Assembly: GCA_022414725.1 (NCBI GenBank) | Contig: CM039463.1 | Span: 59,400,326 to 59,464,325 of the forward strand | Direction of reading: 5' to 3' | DNA length: 64,000 nt | Source of the DNA: Microglena sp. YARC | Lineage: Eukaryota; Chlorophyta; Chlorophyceae; Chlamydomonadales; Chlamydomonadaceae | In this document: positions 1-9,532 of the stretch, in pieces | Position numbering within the stretch: position 1 is the stretch's first letter | Layout: the number at the start of each line of letters is the position of its first letter | Position numbers and translations under genes: made by a program | Notes under the pieces: generated by a model | Databases searched by the model: none | What the model was told of the DNA's origin: nothing | What the model saw: the letters and a program-made list of their open reading frames with translations, nothing else

Positions 1-49
1 GGGTGGGGTGGGATGGGGTGGGTGGGTGGGATGGGGTAGGGTGGAGGCT

Positions 50-800
50 GGGTTATTGAGGGAAACATGTAAAGTGGATGAGGGCAGTATGTGGGGTGGA
101 TTAAGGCAGCAGGCAGTGCTAGTTAGGGTGGCAGGCAGGGTGGATGAGGGAGACATGCAGAGTGGGTGAGGGCAGTATGTGGGGTGGATGAAGGCAGCAT
201 GCAGCGTTAGTTAGGATGGCAGGCAGGGTGCATGAGGGAAACATGCAGAGTGGGTGAGGGCAGTATGTGGGGTGGATGAAGGCAGCATGCAGCGTTAGTT
301 AGGGTGGCAGGCAGGGTGCATGAGGGAAACATGCAGAGTGGGTGAGGGCAGTATGTGGGGTGGATGAAGGCAGCATGCAGCGTTAGTTAGGGTGGCAGGC
401 AGGGTGCATGAGGGAGACATGCAGAGTGGGTGAGGGCAGTATGTGGGGTGGATGAAGGCAGCATGCAGCGTAAGTTAGGATGGCAGGCAGGGTGCATGAG
501 GGAAACATGCAGAGTGGGTGAGGGCAGTATGTGGGGTGGATTAAGGCAGCAGGCAGCGTAAGTTAGGATGGCAGGCAGGGTGCATGAGGGAAACATGCAG
601 AGTGGGTGAGGGCAGTATGTGGGGTGGATGAAGGCAGCAGGCAGCGTTAGTTAGGGTGGCAGGCAGGGTGGATGAGGGAGACATGCAGAGTGGGTGAGGG
701 CAGTATGTGGGGTGGATGAAGGCAGCATGCAGCGTTAGTTAGGATGGCAGGCAGGGTGCATGAGAGAAATATGCAGAGTGGATAAGAGCAGCATGCAGAG
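50..800. repeat. 87-bp minisatellite, about 9 copies
   Basis: A G-rich unit recurs every 87 bp; the motif GCAGTATGTGGGG is at 84, 172, 259, 346 and onwards. Units differ by a few substitutions such as GTTAG/GTAAG and GCATG/GCAGG. Since 87 is a multiple of three, the minus strand stays open over several units as a 29-residue Cys/Pro/His-rich repeat, with in-frame TAA stops in the units carrying GTTAGTTAGG. It directly adjoins the putative exons at 0.65-1.54 kb, whose last exon would run into it. Confidence 0.85.
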
Positions 801-946
801 TGAATGTAGAACGTGGATGGTCTTGAAGAATTGTGGTTATGAAGCAAGGCAGCAACAAATAACGATGTGTGCTCGTCTCCATGGTGATCTCCAGCAGATG
901 CAGGGGAAAATCTGGTTTTGGAGACGTGTAGAGCCATGTGCACCTG
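647..946 (-). CDS. putative 3' exon reading into the minisatellite
   Basis: After a possible acceptor (TACAGCAG| at 946, or ATGCAG| at 954) the minus strand is open for about 100 codons. The first 45 residues look unique, including KTRFSPASAGDHHGDEHTS. The frame then enters the 87-bp minisatellite as Cys/Pro/His-rich repeat and stops at a TAA inside a repeat unit. A gene ending inside the array is plausible, but an intron or pseudogene cannot be excluded. Confidence 0.3.
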   Translation of the reverse strand, partial: QVHMALHVSKTRFSPASAGDHHGDEHTSLFVAALLHNHNSSRPSTFYIHSACCSYPLCIFLSCTLPAILTNAACCLHPPHILPSPTLHVSLIHPACHPN

Positions 947-993
947 CTGCTGTACTGCATCAACTAGGAAGGCATGGTCTGATGGTACCTTAC

Positions 994-1242
994 CTTCTCT
1001 AAAAATTCCGCCTCCAGTTCAGGATTCCCGATGCCGCTCACGTTTGCAAGATAACTGGTGACGATGAACGATACAGTTCCCACGCTGCGCGCAGAAGATT
1101 GGGGTGAACATTGCACTAAGCCACGGTGATCGATGTGGACAAGACTTTCGGTCGTAGGGAACAGTGCAATGGGGCCATGATGCAGCCAAACAATTTCCTT
1201 GGCAGCAAAGTACGAGGACAAGAGCCCGTCGGTGTGCTGGCT
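994..1242 (-). CDS. putative internal exon of an unidentified gene
   Basis: An open frame of 83 codons sits between a pyrimidine-rich acceptor (CCCCCTCTACCAG|) and a consensus donor (GAGAAG|GTAAGG). The translation looks like globular protein, containing FAAKEIVWLHHGPIALF and later SFIVTSYLANVSGIGNPELE, and does not resemble the surrounding repeats. I cannot name the family. It lies in line with exon-like sequence at 1362-1543 upstream and 647-946 downstream on the same strand, consistent with one spliced minus-strand gene. The downstream intron would be only about 40 bp. Confidence 0.45.
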
Positions 1243-1361
1243 CTGGTAGAGGGGGAAGGAGGGGTGTTCATGAAGACTTCGCATCCATCAGGCCGCGAGG
1301 CTGGTATCGGACGTGGAGCATGGGCGATATCCTAGCCAAGAGCGCAAGCCGCGCAACTTAC

Positions 1362-1543
1362 CAGGCGAACATGGTGGCGAATGAGGGCTTCCGAGGCATG
1401 GCAGCAGCGGCTCTCTTAGGAGGTGGAACTGCGGGATTTTTTTTCTGCATCGCTGGAGCTAAGGGAGCAATCTTCTTCATGCCTGGGACTGAAACTTCTT
1501 GCTTCTCCTTATCATGCTGCATGTTAACGCGCGCACCCAACAA
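1362..1543 (-). CDS. putative exon of an unidentified gene (5'-most seen)
   Basis: The frame holds about 60 residues with a basic Pro/Ala-rich stretch (PPPKRAAAAMPRK) and ends at a good donor, CCTG|GTAAGT, with the GT just below 1362. An ATG lies near the top of the frame, so this could be a first coding exon with a transit-peptide-like composition, but that is inference. No family is recognised. Joining to the exon at 994-1242 needs a phase-matched acceptor: the clean acceptor at 1242 gives the wrong phase, and a weaker AAG near 1281 would fit. The call rests on splice signals and composition only. Confidence 0.35.
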
Positions 1544-1549
1544 TTGAGC

Positions 1550-2530
1550 GAGTGGATAACTAACAGAAGGTCGAAGTGGACTACGTAGTCAAGGCAGGGA
1601 AGCATGAATGAAGAGATTATGAAGGGGAGCTTTGCAGCGACGAAATATTTTATTTGCTCTCGTACACAGGCCCCGGGGATTTCTGAGGAGTGCGAGTCTC
1701 AGCATGCAGTCGCACGTGGACACGCCACACGCACACGCACATGCTAGAACCAACTGCTTATTTTTCGAAGTCCCAGCTGGACCCAGAGCTGGACCGACCT
1801 GATTCCAGCCGGCCAGCCAGCCCCCACGCGGCACGCGCTCGTGCGCTGATTCGGCCCGGCTCCATGGTTACCCAACACCGACTATGATCCTGCTCCGCTC
1901 AATTCCAGGTAGGATAACTCAACCGGTCCACGCCCACGCTGTGAATCGTGATTCGTCATTTACCAGCTTGGCACCGAAGTTTGGCTACCTGTCCTGATGC
2001 GCAGCTACATGCCGGTCCAGGGAAGTCTACCTCCGTTGGTGCAGTAGCGTCTGATGTGCCCATGGCGTTGATGCCTTTCGGCGGATTGGGCGTAACGAAG
2101 GAAGGGAGGAAGGAAGGACGGAAGGAAGTGTTGGAGCACCATTGTTCCGTAGTCTGTTGTACGCTGACTCGCCTTCCCGCGTCCTTCACTTGGACCTCTG
2201 ATCTGAGTTATGCTGACGTATATTCCAGGTCATGCTGACCTGTCCTATAGTAAGAGTATAAAGCACTCTCCTCTCCTGATACGATACCTTTCACAGACAC
2301 GATGTAAGCTGGTCTGCTCGGTCTCCTGCCTCGTCTCCTCGTCTCCAGTCCGCCCATCCAATATGCTATGATGCCCTCTAACAGGAAGGAAGGAAGGAAG
2401 GAAGAAAATAAGGAGGGAAGGAAGGAAGGAAGGGAGGGAACGCACTGCGGCGTGGGGATGGAGACGGATGGAGACTGCTTAGAACAAACGAAAGACGGCC
2501 TGATCCAGTAGCGAAATGACCAGTGGAAAC
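1550..2530. other. no gene recognised; purine-tract simple repeats
   Basis: Only short unrelated open frames are present. Two GGAA/GGAAG simple-sequence tracts occur at about 2098-2130 and 2381-2440. I see no splice-supported exons, RNA gene or mobile element here. Confidence 0.5.
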
Positions 2531-2984
2531 AAAAAAGGACGTGAACGTGGCCTGCCTTGCCGTGGCAGACAGCGTAGGGCAGCGTGGCACCAGAATGCCC
2601 CGGGGAATGCCCAGCTGTTCACCCCAACGATCCCGGGGAATCCACGTAGATGAAAATTCGCTGCCAGGTAGATCGCCGAACCCCAATCCGGGGATCGCCG
2701 TACCCCAAACTCGTCTGTGGAAACACGCCCTAAACGGCGTCCGGGCTTTCTTGAAGCAGGGGCGAGCAAGGAGTCTCCCGGGATGGGAGAGTCGAAGGGG
2801 CGGATGGGAGCGGCGAAGGGGATATCAGGCCCGCTGTCGCCATCCGCATCCGCCGCATCGGCCATCCAGAAGGAGTGACCGACGTGCCAGCTCATAGGTC
2901 GCGCATCGTGCACCGCCACCTCATCACATTGATTTGCCGGCTCAATGGTTGTACAACGCCACCTCATCGCAGATCTGTGGCGCA

Positions 2985-3135
2985 CAGGAAATTTCAGAGT
3001 ACTAAAACCGAGCATTTCGACTGTCTCGGAACCTACCATGCCCTGACCTGATAGCACCAGGAAGGCAGCGCACGTGGGGGCGCCCAGTTCTTCGAATTGG
3101 CTGCCTCCAAGGGCGTGTTTCCAGTGGCGCAACAG
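2985..3135 (-). repeat. dispersed repeat R1, copy 1 (inverted relative to 6160-6310)
   Basis: About 150 bp match the sequence at 6160-6310 in the opposite orientation. Both translate to the same fragment containing GGSQFEELGAPTCAAFLV (GGSQFGELG... in the other copy). A 253-codon open frame on the minus strand (2479-3240) runs through this repeat, but only the repeat part is shared and no known domain is seen. It is best treated as a dispersed element rather than a gene. Confidence 0.7.
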
Positions 3136-3255
3136 TTGAAATCTGAATAATAGGCCCTCTACCCTACAGTCGAAATTTGAGGAGCCTAGCTGGCCGAACA
3201 GTGTAACGTCATTGCGCAGGTCAGCAGTGTTGTCCATCACTGGCGCTCTGGTCCA

Positions 3256-3444
3256 TCAGAGGGTCCAGCGCTGCCCCCCTCGGTCGCTGCAAGTACATTG
3301 TGCGTTGACCCTCCCTGTTCGAAGTATCCTCCTATGCGTTGTAGCAGGTGCCTGGACCGCAGGTACTTGCCTCTGTCGCTTCTGCTGCTGCTCAACTTGT
3401 TCTAGTTCTCCATGGGAACTTCCTTCGGAAGGGATGTCAGCCAT
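3256..3444 (-). CDS. small ORF or first-exon candidate, function unknown
   Basis: The frame begins MADIPSEGSSHGELEQVEQQ and runs 63 codons. A possible donor, GGCAA|GTACCT, follows residue 26, so it may be a short first exon with a Gln-rich coiled segment. No downstream exon could be linked, so this is weak. Confidence 0.2.
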   Translation of the reverse strand: MADIPSEGSSHGELEQVEQQQKRQRQVPAVQAPATTHRRILRTGRVNAQCTCSDRGGQRWTL

Positions 3445-3649
3445 CCTTGCGGAAAGCAAGTGCGGACGAGGAAATGAGCAAAGCAAGACAGATAGGAAGG
3501 AAGACAGCCGGCACGTAGTGGCCGAGGAAGATTAGCTTCCAGGGTGTGTGTGTGTGGGGGGGGGGGGGGGGGGGGTTGCGCGAGGGGGCTTCCGCCGTTA
3601 ATGAAAAGCAGGAAACAGGAGATATGCCACAAGCCAACTGTCTGCCAAC

Positions 3650-4830
3650 GGTGCAAGTGCCACGTGTTGAGTGGGTTTAGGAGATAACGTTGGCAATGTC
3701 CGAAACCAGTTGACCGGCAAGACCTGGCATGAGCGAATTTATGAACTTCTACGTGCCGAATGGCGCATGCTACTGGAGGCGCAGGCGCTTGATAAGAGGG
3801 AGCGAGGGGAAATAGTAGCAACAACCTATGAACTTGCACAATCATTCGGGCAGAATCATTTTCTGTCTGAGTTGCTCTAGCCTCGTTTAATGTGGAGGTG
3901 CTGGAGCCTCATTTCCAGCCTCGGTCTTTCATCGAAATTTCAGCTGCCGCATGGCGCATCGTAGCAGCAGGCGCAGGTGCTTGGGGTGATACTCGCAACA
4001 CCTAGGAATTCGACAATTATTCCAATCATGCGAACACCTTGCTTCGTGCCTTGCAAAATTCTGGTGCTTAACCCTTCTTCAATGGCGGAGTTGATGGAGC
4101 CTATTACCCACCTCGATCCCATGAGCTGGTGCTGGTGCGGTCTTGGCCTTCTTCTATCCATGCGAGCTACAGGCGCAGGCGCTACAGAAGTAGGAAACGA
4201 GTGAAGAGACACTCGCAACAAAATCTCACGACTTCATTATTTCTGAAACATCATGCGTACTCAGTCTCGTTTGTTCCCGAGTAAAACCCTACAGTTACAT
4301 CTCTTTCATCAATGGCGAGGCAATCTATACAGCCTCGTCCAGTGTTTTCATGGAGCATGCAGGTTGTCGTGGGACGTCTCGAGGCTGAGATGTTGCGACT
4401 ATCTCTCTCCTCGCTCATCATTTCACCATGCGCCAGGTTCTCCTCCTTCAGATCTTCTTTTACCGATTAATTCGTAGGTACTGCATAGCGCATGCAAATT
4501 GCAGGTGCAGGCACTAGAGAAGTACGGAGCGACTGCAAGATTATTCGCAACAAAATATCCAGACTTCATCTTCTCTGAAAACTAATGAGGCCAGTCTCGT
4601 GTTGTTCGTGTGTTATCCTACTGTAACGACTGTGTCAATGATGGATAGGCTTCCTTATCAGCCTCGTTTAGATTGGTCTCCGACCTCGCTAATAACTTCC
4701 TGCGTTTGCGCCTGCGCCTACATCTACCCATGCGCCATTCCTTCCTGCCGGTCCAATGGTTTCGGACGATGCCAGCGTCATCTAGTAACACCTGGTTGTG
4801 AACTCGTGGCCATTTAAACACGTGGCAGTT
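3650..4830. repeat. degenerate tandem/dispersed repeats (about 200-280 bp)
   Basis: Phrases such as GGCGCAGGCGCTTG, CTCGCAACA and CAGCCTCG recur at irregular spacing through this stretch and again at about 6290-6430. The units are diverged and carry no sustained open frame. A poly-G run lies just before at about 3555-3575. Confidence 0.5.
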
Positions 4831-4992
4831 TCTTGACAGGAAGGATGCTATACCCTAGATTCGAGAAGGAAAGGAAAAAAAGAATGATAACAAAGAGTAA
4901 AGTGAAAAGAAAGACGAGGAACCCAAAGCGTATAGTTTAGCTAAAGCTAATCTAAAAGAAAGATCGTTCCAAATGGGGCGTACTTACAATGA

Positions 4993-5614
4993 CAGCTTGT
5001 TTCCAACCAGTTAAGGGTCCGGTTAAGCGGCGGTTAAATTCGTTATTTTCGGCGCTAATCGGTGTTTGGTCGGAAACACAAAAAGTTAAGGTCCGGTTAA
5101 AGACCAACCGTCCCGGTTAGTGCAATGGCGCCCCCCCCCCCCCCCCCCCCGCCATTAAAGAAAGTTAAGGGGCGGTTAAGTTCGGTTGATGAATGAGATA
5201 TGGTGACGTCACGAAGTTGGAGCGCGCCTCTTAAAAATCACGCTGCTTTGGAGTCCCGCATCCTTCTTTCTTTCTCGGACACTCATCATTGATCGCACAG
5301 TTTCACCACAATGGATTCGCAGCAGCAGGGCACCGTCCCTGCCACGCAATTGTCGACTGATCTTCCTGAGGCAACCAGCAGCGGCCAGAAGTGGAATAAA
5401 CGCTGAAATCAGCGTATGAATCGCGAGAAAGTGCTGCAGAGCGCAGTTGCCACGTTGACCCATTTTGAACTGACCTGGTCAGGTGCAAAAGACTGCTTAA
5501 CTGGTGGAACGTTTCCAACCATCTTCCCGAAAGTTAAGGCCCGGCTAGAGGTCGAGTCTAAACCCTCCGAAACACAATCCTTAACCGGACCCCCAACTGG
5601 TTGGAAACAAGCTG
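4993..5614. mobile_element. 622-bp MITE with long TIRs and TGA target duplication
   Basis: The left end CAGCTTGTTTCCAACCAGTT is matched in inverse by the right end, and similarity continues inward over the GTCCGGTTAAG motif. The trinucleotide TGA flanks both ends (4990-4992 and 5615-5617), giving a 3-bp target duplication. Long TIRs with 3-bp duplications are typical of PIF/Harbinger-like MITEs, although the usual target is TWA. An internal poly-C run is at about 5129-5150. A 31-codon ORF is inside. No transposase domain is seen, so it is non-autonomous. Confidence 0.75.
5311..5406 (+). CDS. 31-codon ORF inside the MITE
   Basis: ATG to TGA, beginning MDSQQQGTVPATQL and ending QKWNKR. It may be the surviving N-terminus of a protein of the autonomous parent element. 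A second open frame starts nearby at 5416 and contains LTHFELTWSGAKDCL. Neither is recognised. Expression is unproven. Confidence 0.25.
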   Translation: MDSQQQGTVPATQLSTDLPEATSSGQKWNKR

Positions 5615-5975
5615 TGAGTCGCAAAATTGCGCGGCGAAATGTTCGCTGTTGTACGGATCTCGACGATCAGGTGCAGGTGCTTGCTATTGTATTGCTGTTG
5701 TGAGTGTAGGTCAACGACAGCTCAGCCCTTTTTTGTCTGGTATTTTGGTTACAAATGCCAACTGTTGACTCAAATGCTGTCGAAGCCTCCGAAGGCCTGC
5801 TGGGATTTGGGGGGGGGGGGCGCATCAATTCCGACGGACAATGCGGGCTTAGGGTCAATGTGGCAGCCGAGCTGGCATCGCAAATTTCAACTGTTGCGCC
5901 CAATTGCGTCCACTGGAAACACTCGTGCCACGCTGGCACTCAAATGCCAACTGTTGACCCCACTGGAAACACGCC

Positions 5976-6167
5976 CCAAGAAGAAGCCTTTGAACATGCA
6001 GCATCAGCGTCCGAATTCAAAAATCATTATTCGCGCGTTTCGTCAACAGATGCTCCTGGATTCGATGGTCAATTTTTCTGACGCCAGGAGCATCTGTTGA
6101 TGAAACGCGCGAATACAGATTCTTGAATTCGGACGCTGATGCTGCATGTTCAAAAGCTTCTTCTTGG
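5976..6167. repeat. fold-back element: about 85-bp arms, about 20-bp loop
   Basis: The sequence from CCAAGAAGAAGCC through CAGATGCTCCTGG is repeated in inverse from CCAGGAGCATCTG to CTTCTTCTTGG with few mismatches, around a short central loop near 6061-6081. The transcript would fold into a long hairpin. It lies next to the R1 repeat copy and to motifs (TGGAAACACGCCC) that also occur near 2716 and 3112. Confidence 0.85.
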
Positions 6168-6310
6168 AGGCAGCCAATTCGGAGAACTGGGCGCCCCCAC
6201 GTGCGCTGCCTTCCTGGTGCTATCAGGTCAGGGCATGGTAGGTTCCGAGACAGTCGAAATGCTCGGTTTCAGTTCTCTGAAATTTCCTGTGCGCCTGCGC
6301 CCCTGTGGGG
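6160..6310 (+). repeat. dispersed repeat R1, copy 2
   Basis: This is the direct-strand counterpart of the 2985-3135 repeat, with the same encoded fragment and few substitutions. It abuts the right arm of the fold-back element. Confidence 0.7.
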
Positions 6311-6339
6311 CCTGCGCCTGCTAGATCCAGGCTCAGGCG

Positions 6340-7110
6340 CTTGAGAAGTGGGCAGCAAGGGGCGAGATAGTCGCAACCTCGGAATTTCGAAAAATGTCTG
6401 CCCAATGATGCGAATTGCTTCCTTTCTTTCTTGCACGATTAATCTTATTTATCGTAGGGGGTTGCGGGTTGGGATTCGCCGCATTGGAAGATTCGTATAT
6501 CGCTCAGGTGCGGTCGGGTGCAGGTGGCAGGCTTGGACCACGGGATAGATTCGCCACGTTGGCAGATTCTCGGATTCGCCCAGGTGGCTTGGGAGATATT
6601 CTCGCGGCCTGGTCAGTTTGACCCGTTTCCGCAGGTGCTAGCTAGAAAATGGGTCAAGCAGACACCGAATGCACCGAACGCGAACGAGATTTTCACCGAA
6701 CGCCCTGGCGTACGGATTTTTTGTGCATTCGGTCAGAACGGCACAATCCTGGCCAGAATGAGCAGGTGGTAGACAGAGCTCGATGCATGCAGCGCAATCC
6801 CTAGGGCTCTCCAGCGCATCTGCAGGAAGCAACGGGATCCGCGAGCAAGGGAATTGTAGTAGAATGTAGTCCGCAGACGGACAGATGACTAAATCTTGCA
6901 GTTATCAGGAGGTGCCCAAGCCTCCAAAATGTTAGTTATGCCGATCGATTTATTCTGATAATGGGGCAATAATGATTCATGGCGATGTTTTTAGCCATTT
7001 TTCAGGTCATTCTGGCGGGTTAGCCCTCCTCGAGTTTTTTTCTATCTATTTACTCAGACCTCCAACTGACATTCTGAGACCACCATTGAGATAACGTTGA
7101 CAAGGGCAGT
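6340..7110. other. no gene recognised
   Basis: There are short imperfect repeats of GATTCG...CAGGTG type at about 6470-6600. I see no coding, RNA or transposon signal. Confidence 0.4.
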
Positions 7111-7147
7111 TCATTGGCCCCACTAAAACTTAGTGGGGCCAATGAAA
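7111..7147. repeat. perfect 17-bp inverted repeat with 3-nt loop
   Basis: TTCATTGGCCCCACTAA is followed by AAC and then its exact reverse complement. It is a very stable hairpin that could act in RNA, or be the remnant of a palindromic element. It is not next to a recognised gene. Confidence 0.9.
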
Positions 7148-7169
7148 CAATTTTCCTCTCTCTCTTAAA

Positions 7170-7410
7170 CCGGGGTGTATGGTGGGGTGTATGGTAGGTG
7201 AATGGGTGGATAATGTGGGTGGGTATGTGGGTTGAGTATGGGTGGTACAAATGGGTATGGATGGGTGCAGGCGGGTGGGCGGGCGAATGGGCGGTATGGA
7301 TGGGCGTATGGGTGGGTGAATGGGTGGTATGGGTGGATGGATGGGCGGGTGAATGAGTGAGTATGTATGGTATGGATAGGTATGGATGGGTGGTTGAATG
7401 GGTGAGTATT
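7170..7410. repeat. G-rich minisatellite (GGGTGAATG/GGATGGGC type)
   Basis: Irregular tandem units of 15-25 bp built from GGGTGGATGGGCGGG and TATGGATGG blocks. The minus strand reads as His/Pro/Thr-rich frames, which are composition artefacts. Confidence 0.8.
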
Positions 7411-7419
7411 TTGAATATC

Positions 7420-8663
7420 ACACAATCCTTGTTTGGTCATTCTGAGGGCGCCATTGTGTGCGCCATAATGTAAATACCCAGAATCCATGTTAAGAGGGTC
7501 GACTGCAATTCGGTGTTCGGACCTGGGCTGTTTAACTTCAGCTAAGTCAGGCTAAGTCGACAATTAACGGCGGGTAATCCAACGGCCTTTATCGGTCGGA
7601 TATTTTTGCAGGACTCTCGGAAACCCTCGCGGCATCGACCGGCCTGTTCTGAGAGAGGATATCGTTACATACTCAGCAAAACAATGCCAAGACCGTATAG
7701 CGACGGAGCAGTGTCAGTTTAATAAGATGGCGACAATTGGGCGGCATAAAACCTCAGAACCTGGCCCAGGAGGTAATCTCCAAGTAGCGAACGAAAAAGC
7801 ACAAATGTACTCTAAAGACTATGGCAGGGAGCTTGTCTCGCATCGTCAATGGGGGGCAGTTCTGCACGTTCGTTTCGTCGTGCGCCTACTCTTTTATAGG
7901 AGCGGCAACTCCATTCGAACTGACAAAACAACCCCCGGGGTCTAGCATCCTTTCATAACTAAACAAACTCATCGTCCCCCATTCATCCTAAGATGCACTA
8001 CAGCACCATTAATGTTTCCACAAATCCATCCCAAAGGCCAAAGCCCAAGATCATACATGATGCTACAGGGTCCCCATTCTCCCCAAGGTATAAGCCCATG
8101 TATGTTTATTTTTGTATATCTCGTGTGAAGATGGATTCATCACATTGGGTATGGATTGCAGTTCGGCCCTTTTTTAAAGTAATTTAATCCTGTGGTGCAT
8201 GGCCATCCTGTTGATAGGTGCTCCTTATATTCCCATGCCTCAAATTTGATGAAAATAGGCTATTCACGTTACATACACACGCGAAGGGTGAAACTTAAAA
8301 AAACATACAAGTGAACGGACCAAGTCCCAAGCTATGTTTGGGTGCCCATGTGGCATGTTTGGGGGATGCATGGAGTACACATCCAAAGGAGGTAGAGCTG
8401 CTAGGTGTGCACCATGCGCCATGTCCTTGCAGAAATGCAGATATATGCCACATGACTCTGCCTAGGCACCCCCATTAAGGCTTGCCTATATAGGGAGTGC
8501 CCATGGTGCCCATGAGGCCTAGCCAGATCTCCCCCCCCACGTTTAGGTGTACCCTATGCATCTCCCAAGTATGCCTCGTGGCTACTTAGACAAAGCTTGC
8601 AACTCGGTCTGATGACTTCACCATTTGAACGTTTCATACCGGGAATAGATCACCAGCCGGGCT
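7420..8663. other. no gene recognised; Copia insertion flank
   Basis: There is no convincing exon. About 7880-7975 resembles a dispersed repeat (R3) that also occurs near 15640, 32575 and 54500 (GGCAAC.CCATTC.AACTGA ... TTTCATAACTAA). The rest is unique AT-balanced sequence up to the Copia target duplication at 8664. Confidence 0.4.
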
Positions 8664-8668
8664 CCGAC

Positions 8669-8914
8669 TTTAGATTTCCGGAGCGATATGTCTTGAGCAC
8701 TCTCACAGGGAAGGAACTAGGGCGTGTGCTTACAATCGTGATAGCATGTCAAGCGACATGGAAAGTATAAGAAGGGAAAGGCGACAGTACCTCAGGGTAC
8801 TGCCGCCGGTAGGTGCCGGCCCTAACGGACGGAGGCACTACTATGGAAGCTTCCAGGCAGAAGGCCTGGCGCCCCAAGACACTCTAGCTGGACCGGGAGA
8901 ACCGGTCTATAACA
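8669..8914 (-). repeat. 3' LTR of Copia copy A
   Basis: It is 246 bp, starting TGTTATAGACCGG on the minus strand and ending GAAATCTAAA rather than the usual CA. The CCGAC duplication lies immediately outside. It is nearly identical to the LTRs at 13703-13943 and 21017-21262. Confidence 0.9.
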
Positions 8915-8925
8915 TCCCCCCAAAT
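8915..8925 (-). promoter_or_regulatory. polypurine tract of Copia copy A
   Basis: The minus strand reads TTTGGGGGGA directly before the LTR start TGTTATAG, the expected position for the plus-strand primer of reverse transcription. Confidence 0.8.
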
Positions 8926-9532
8926 TCCTGGTATTCTTTATTCATAAGAATTCCTGTAATTAGGAGGTTCTAGGGGAAAGGAAGCTAGAGTGAAAATAGA
9001 GAATTGGTGCATAAGAGAGCCCGGGGGGTATAGGCTTCTGGTTTGGCCAGTGTTCACTAATGAACGGCACTTGACCTTGTGGGGCATATGCAAGTACATT
9101 TAGAGGGGAACAAGGGGCAGAGGCAGTATAGTGACTATTATCTATTATCTAGGTAGGACTGGATTCCAGCTGTGGAGCTGCCAGGAAGGTGCAGCCATAG
9201 GGCCTTGTTCAGCTAAAAGGGCTGGATAGCAATCTGTTTGATTTCCATTAATAAACAACTTTAAAGTGGACGTCCCCCGCTAGCTCATTACTATCATTCC
9301 AGATGGAAGGATATGGTGAGGTACTTCCAGTATCATCTATAAAGTATCATAAGTCAGGAACTTAAGATCAATGCTAGGGGAAACTATGGGGCCATAGTGA
9401 TGAATCAGGAATGTACTGTAAAGGATCTGCAGGAAGCTGCAGGAGGAAAACTAATTAAGAAGGCAAGCAGCTCCCCATGATCAAGGATATGAGTGATACC
9501 AGATCACAGGTTCTTGGTCAGCGCTTCTAGAG

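Noticed and set aside
2479..3240. 253-codon minus-strand ORF
   Set aside because: Part of it is the dispersed repeat R1 and the rest has no recognisable domain; GC-rich composition explains the open frame.
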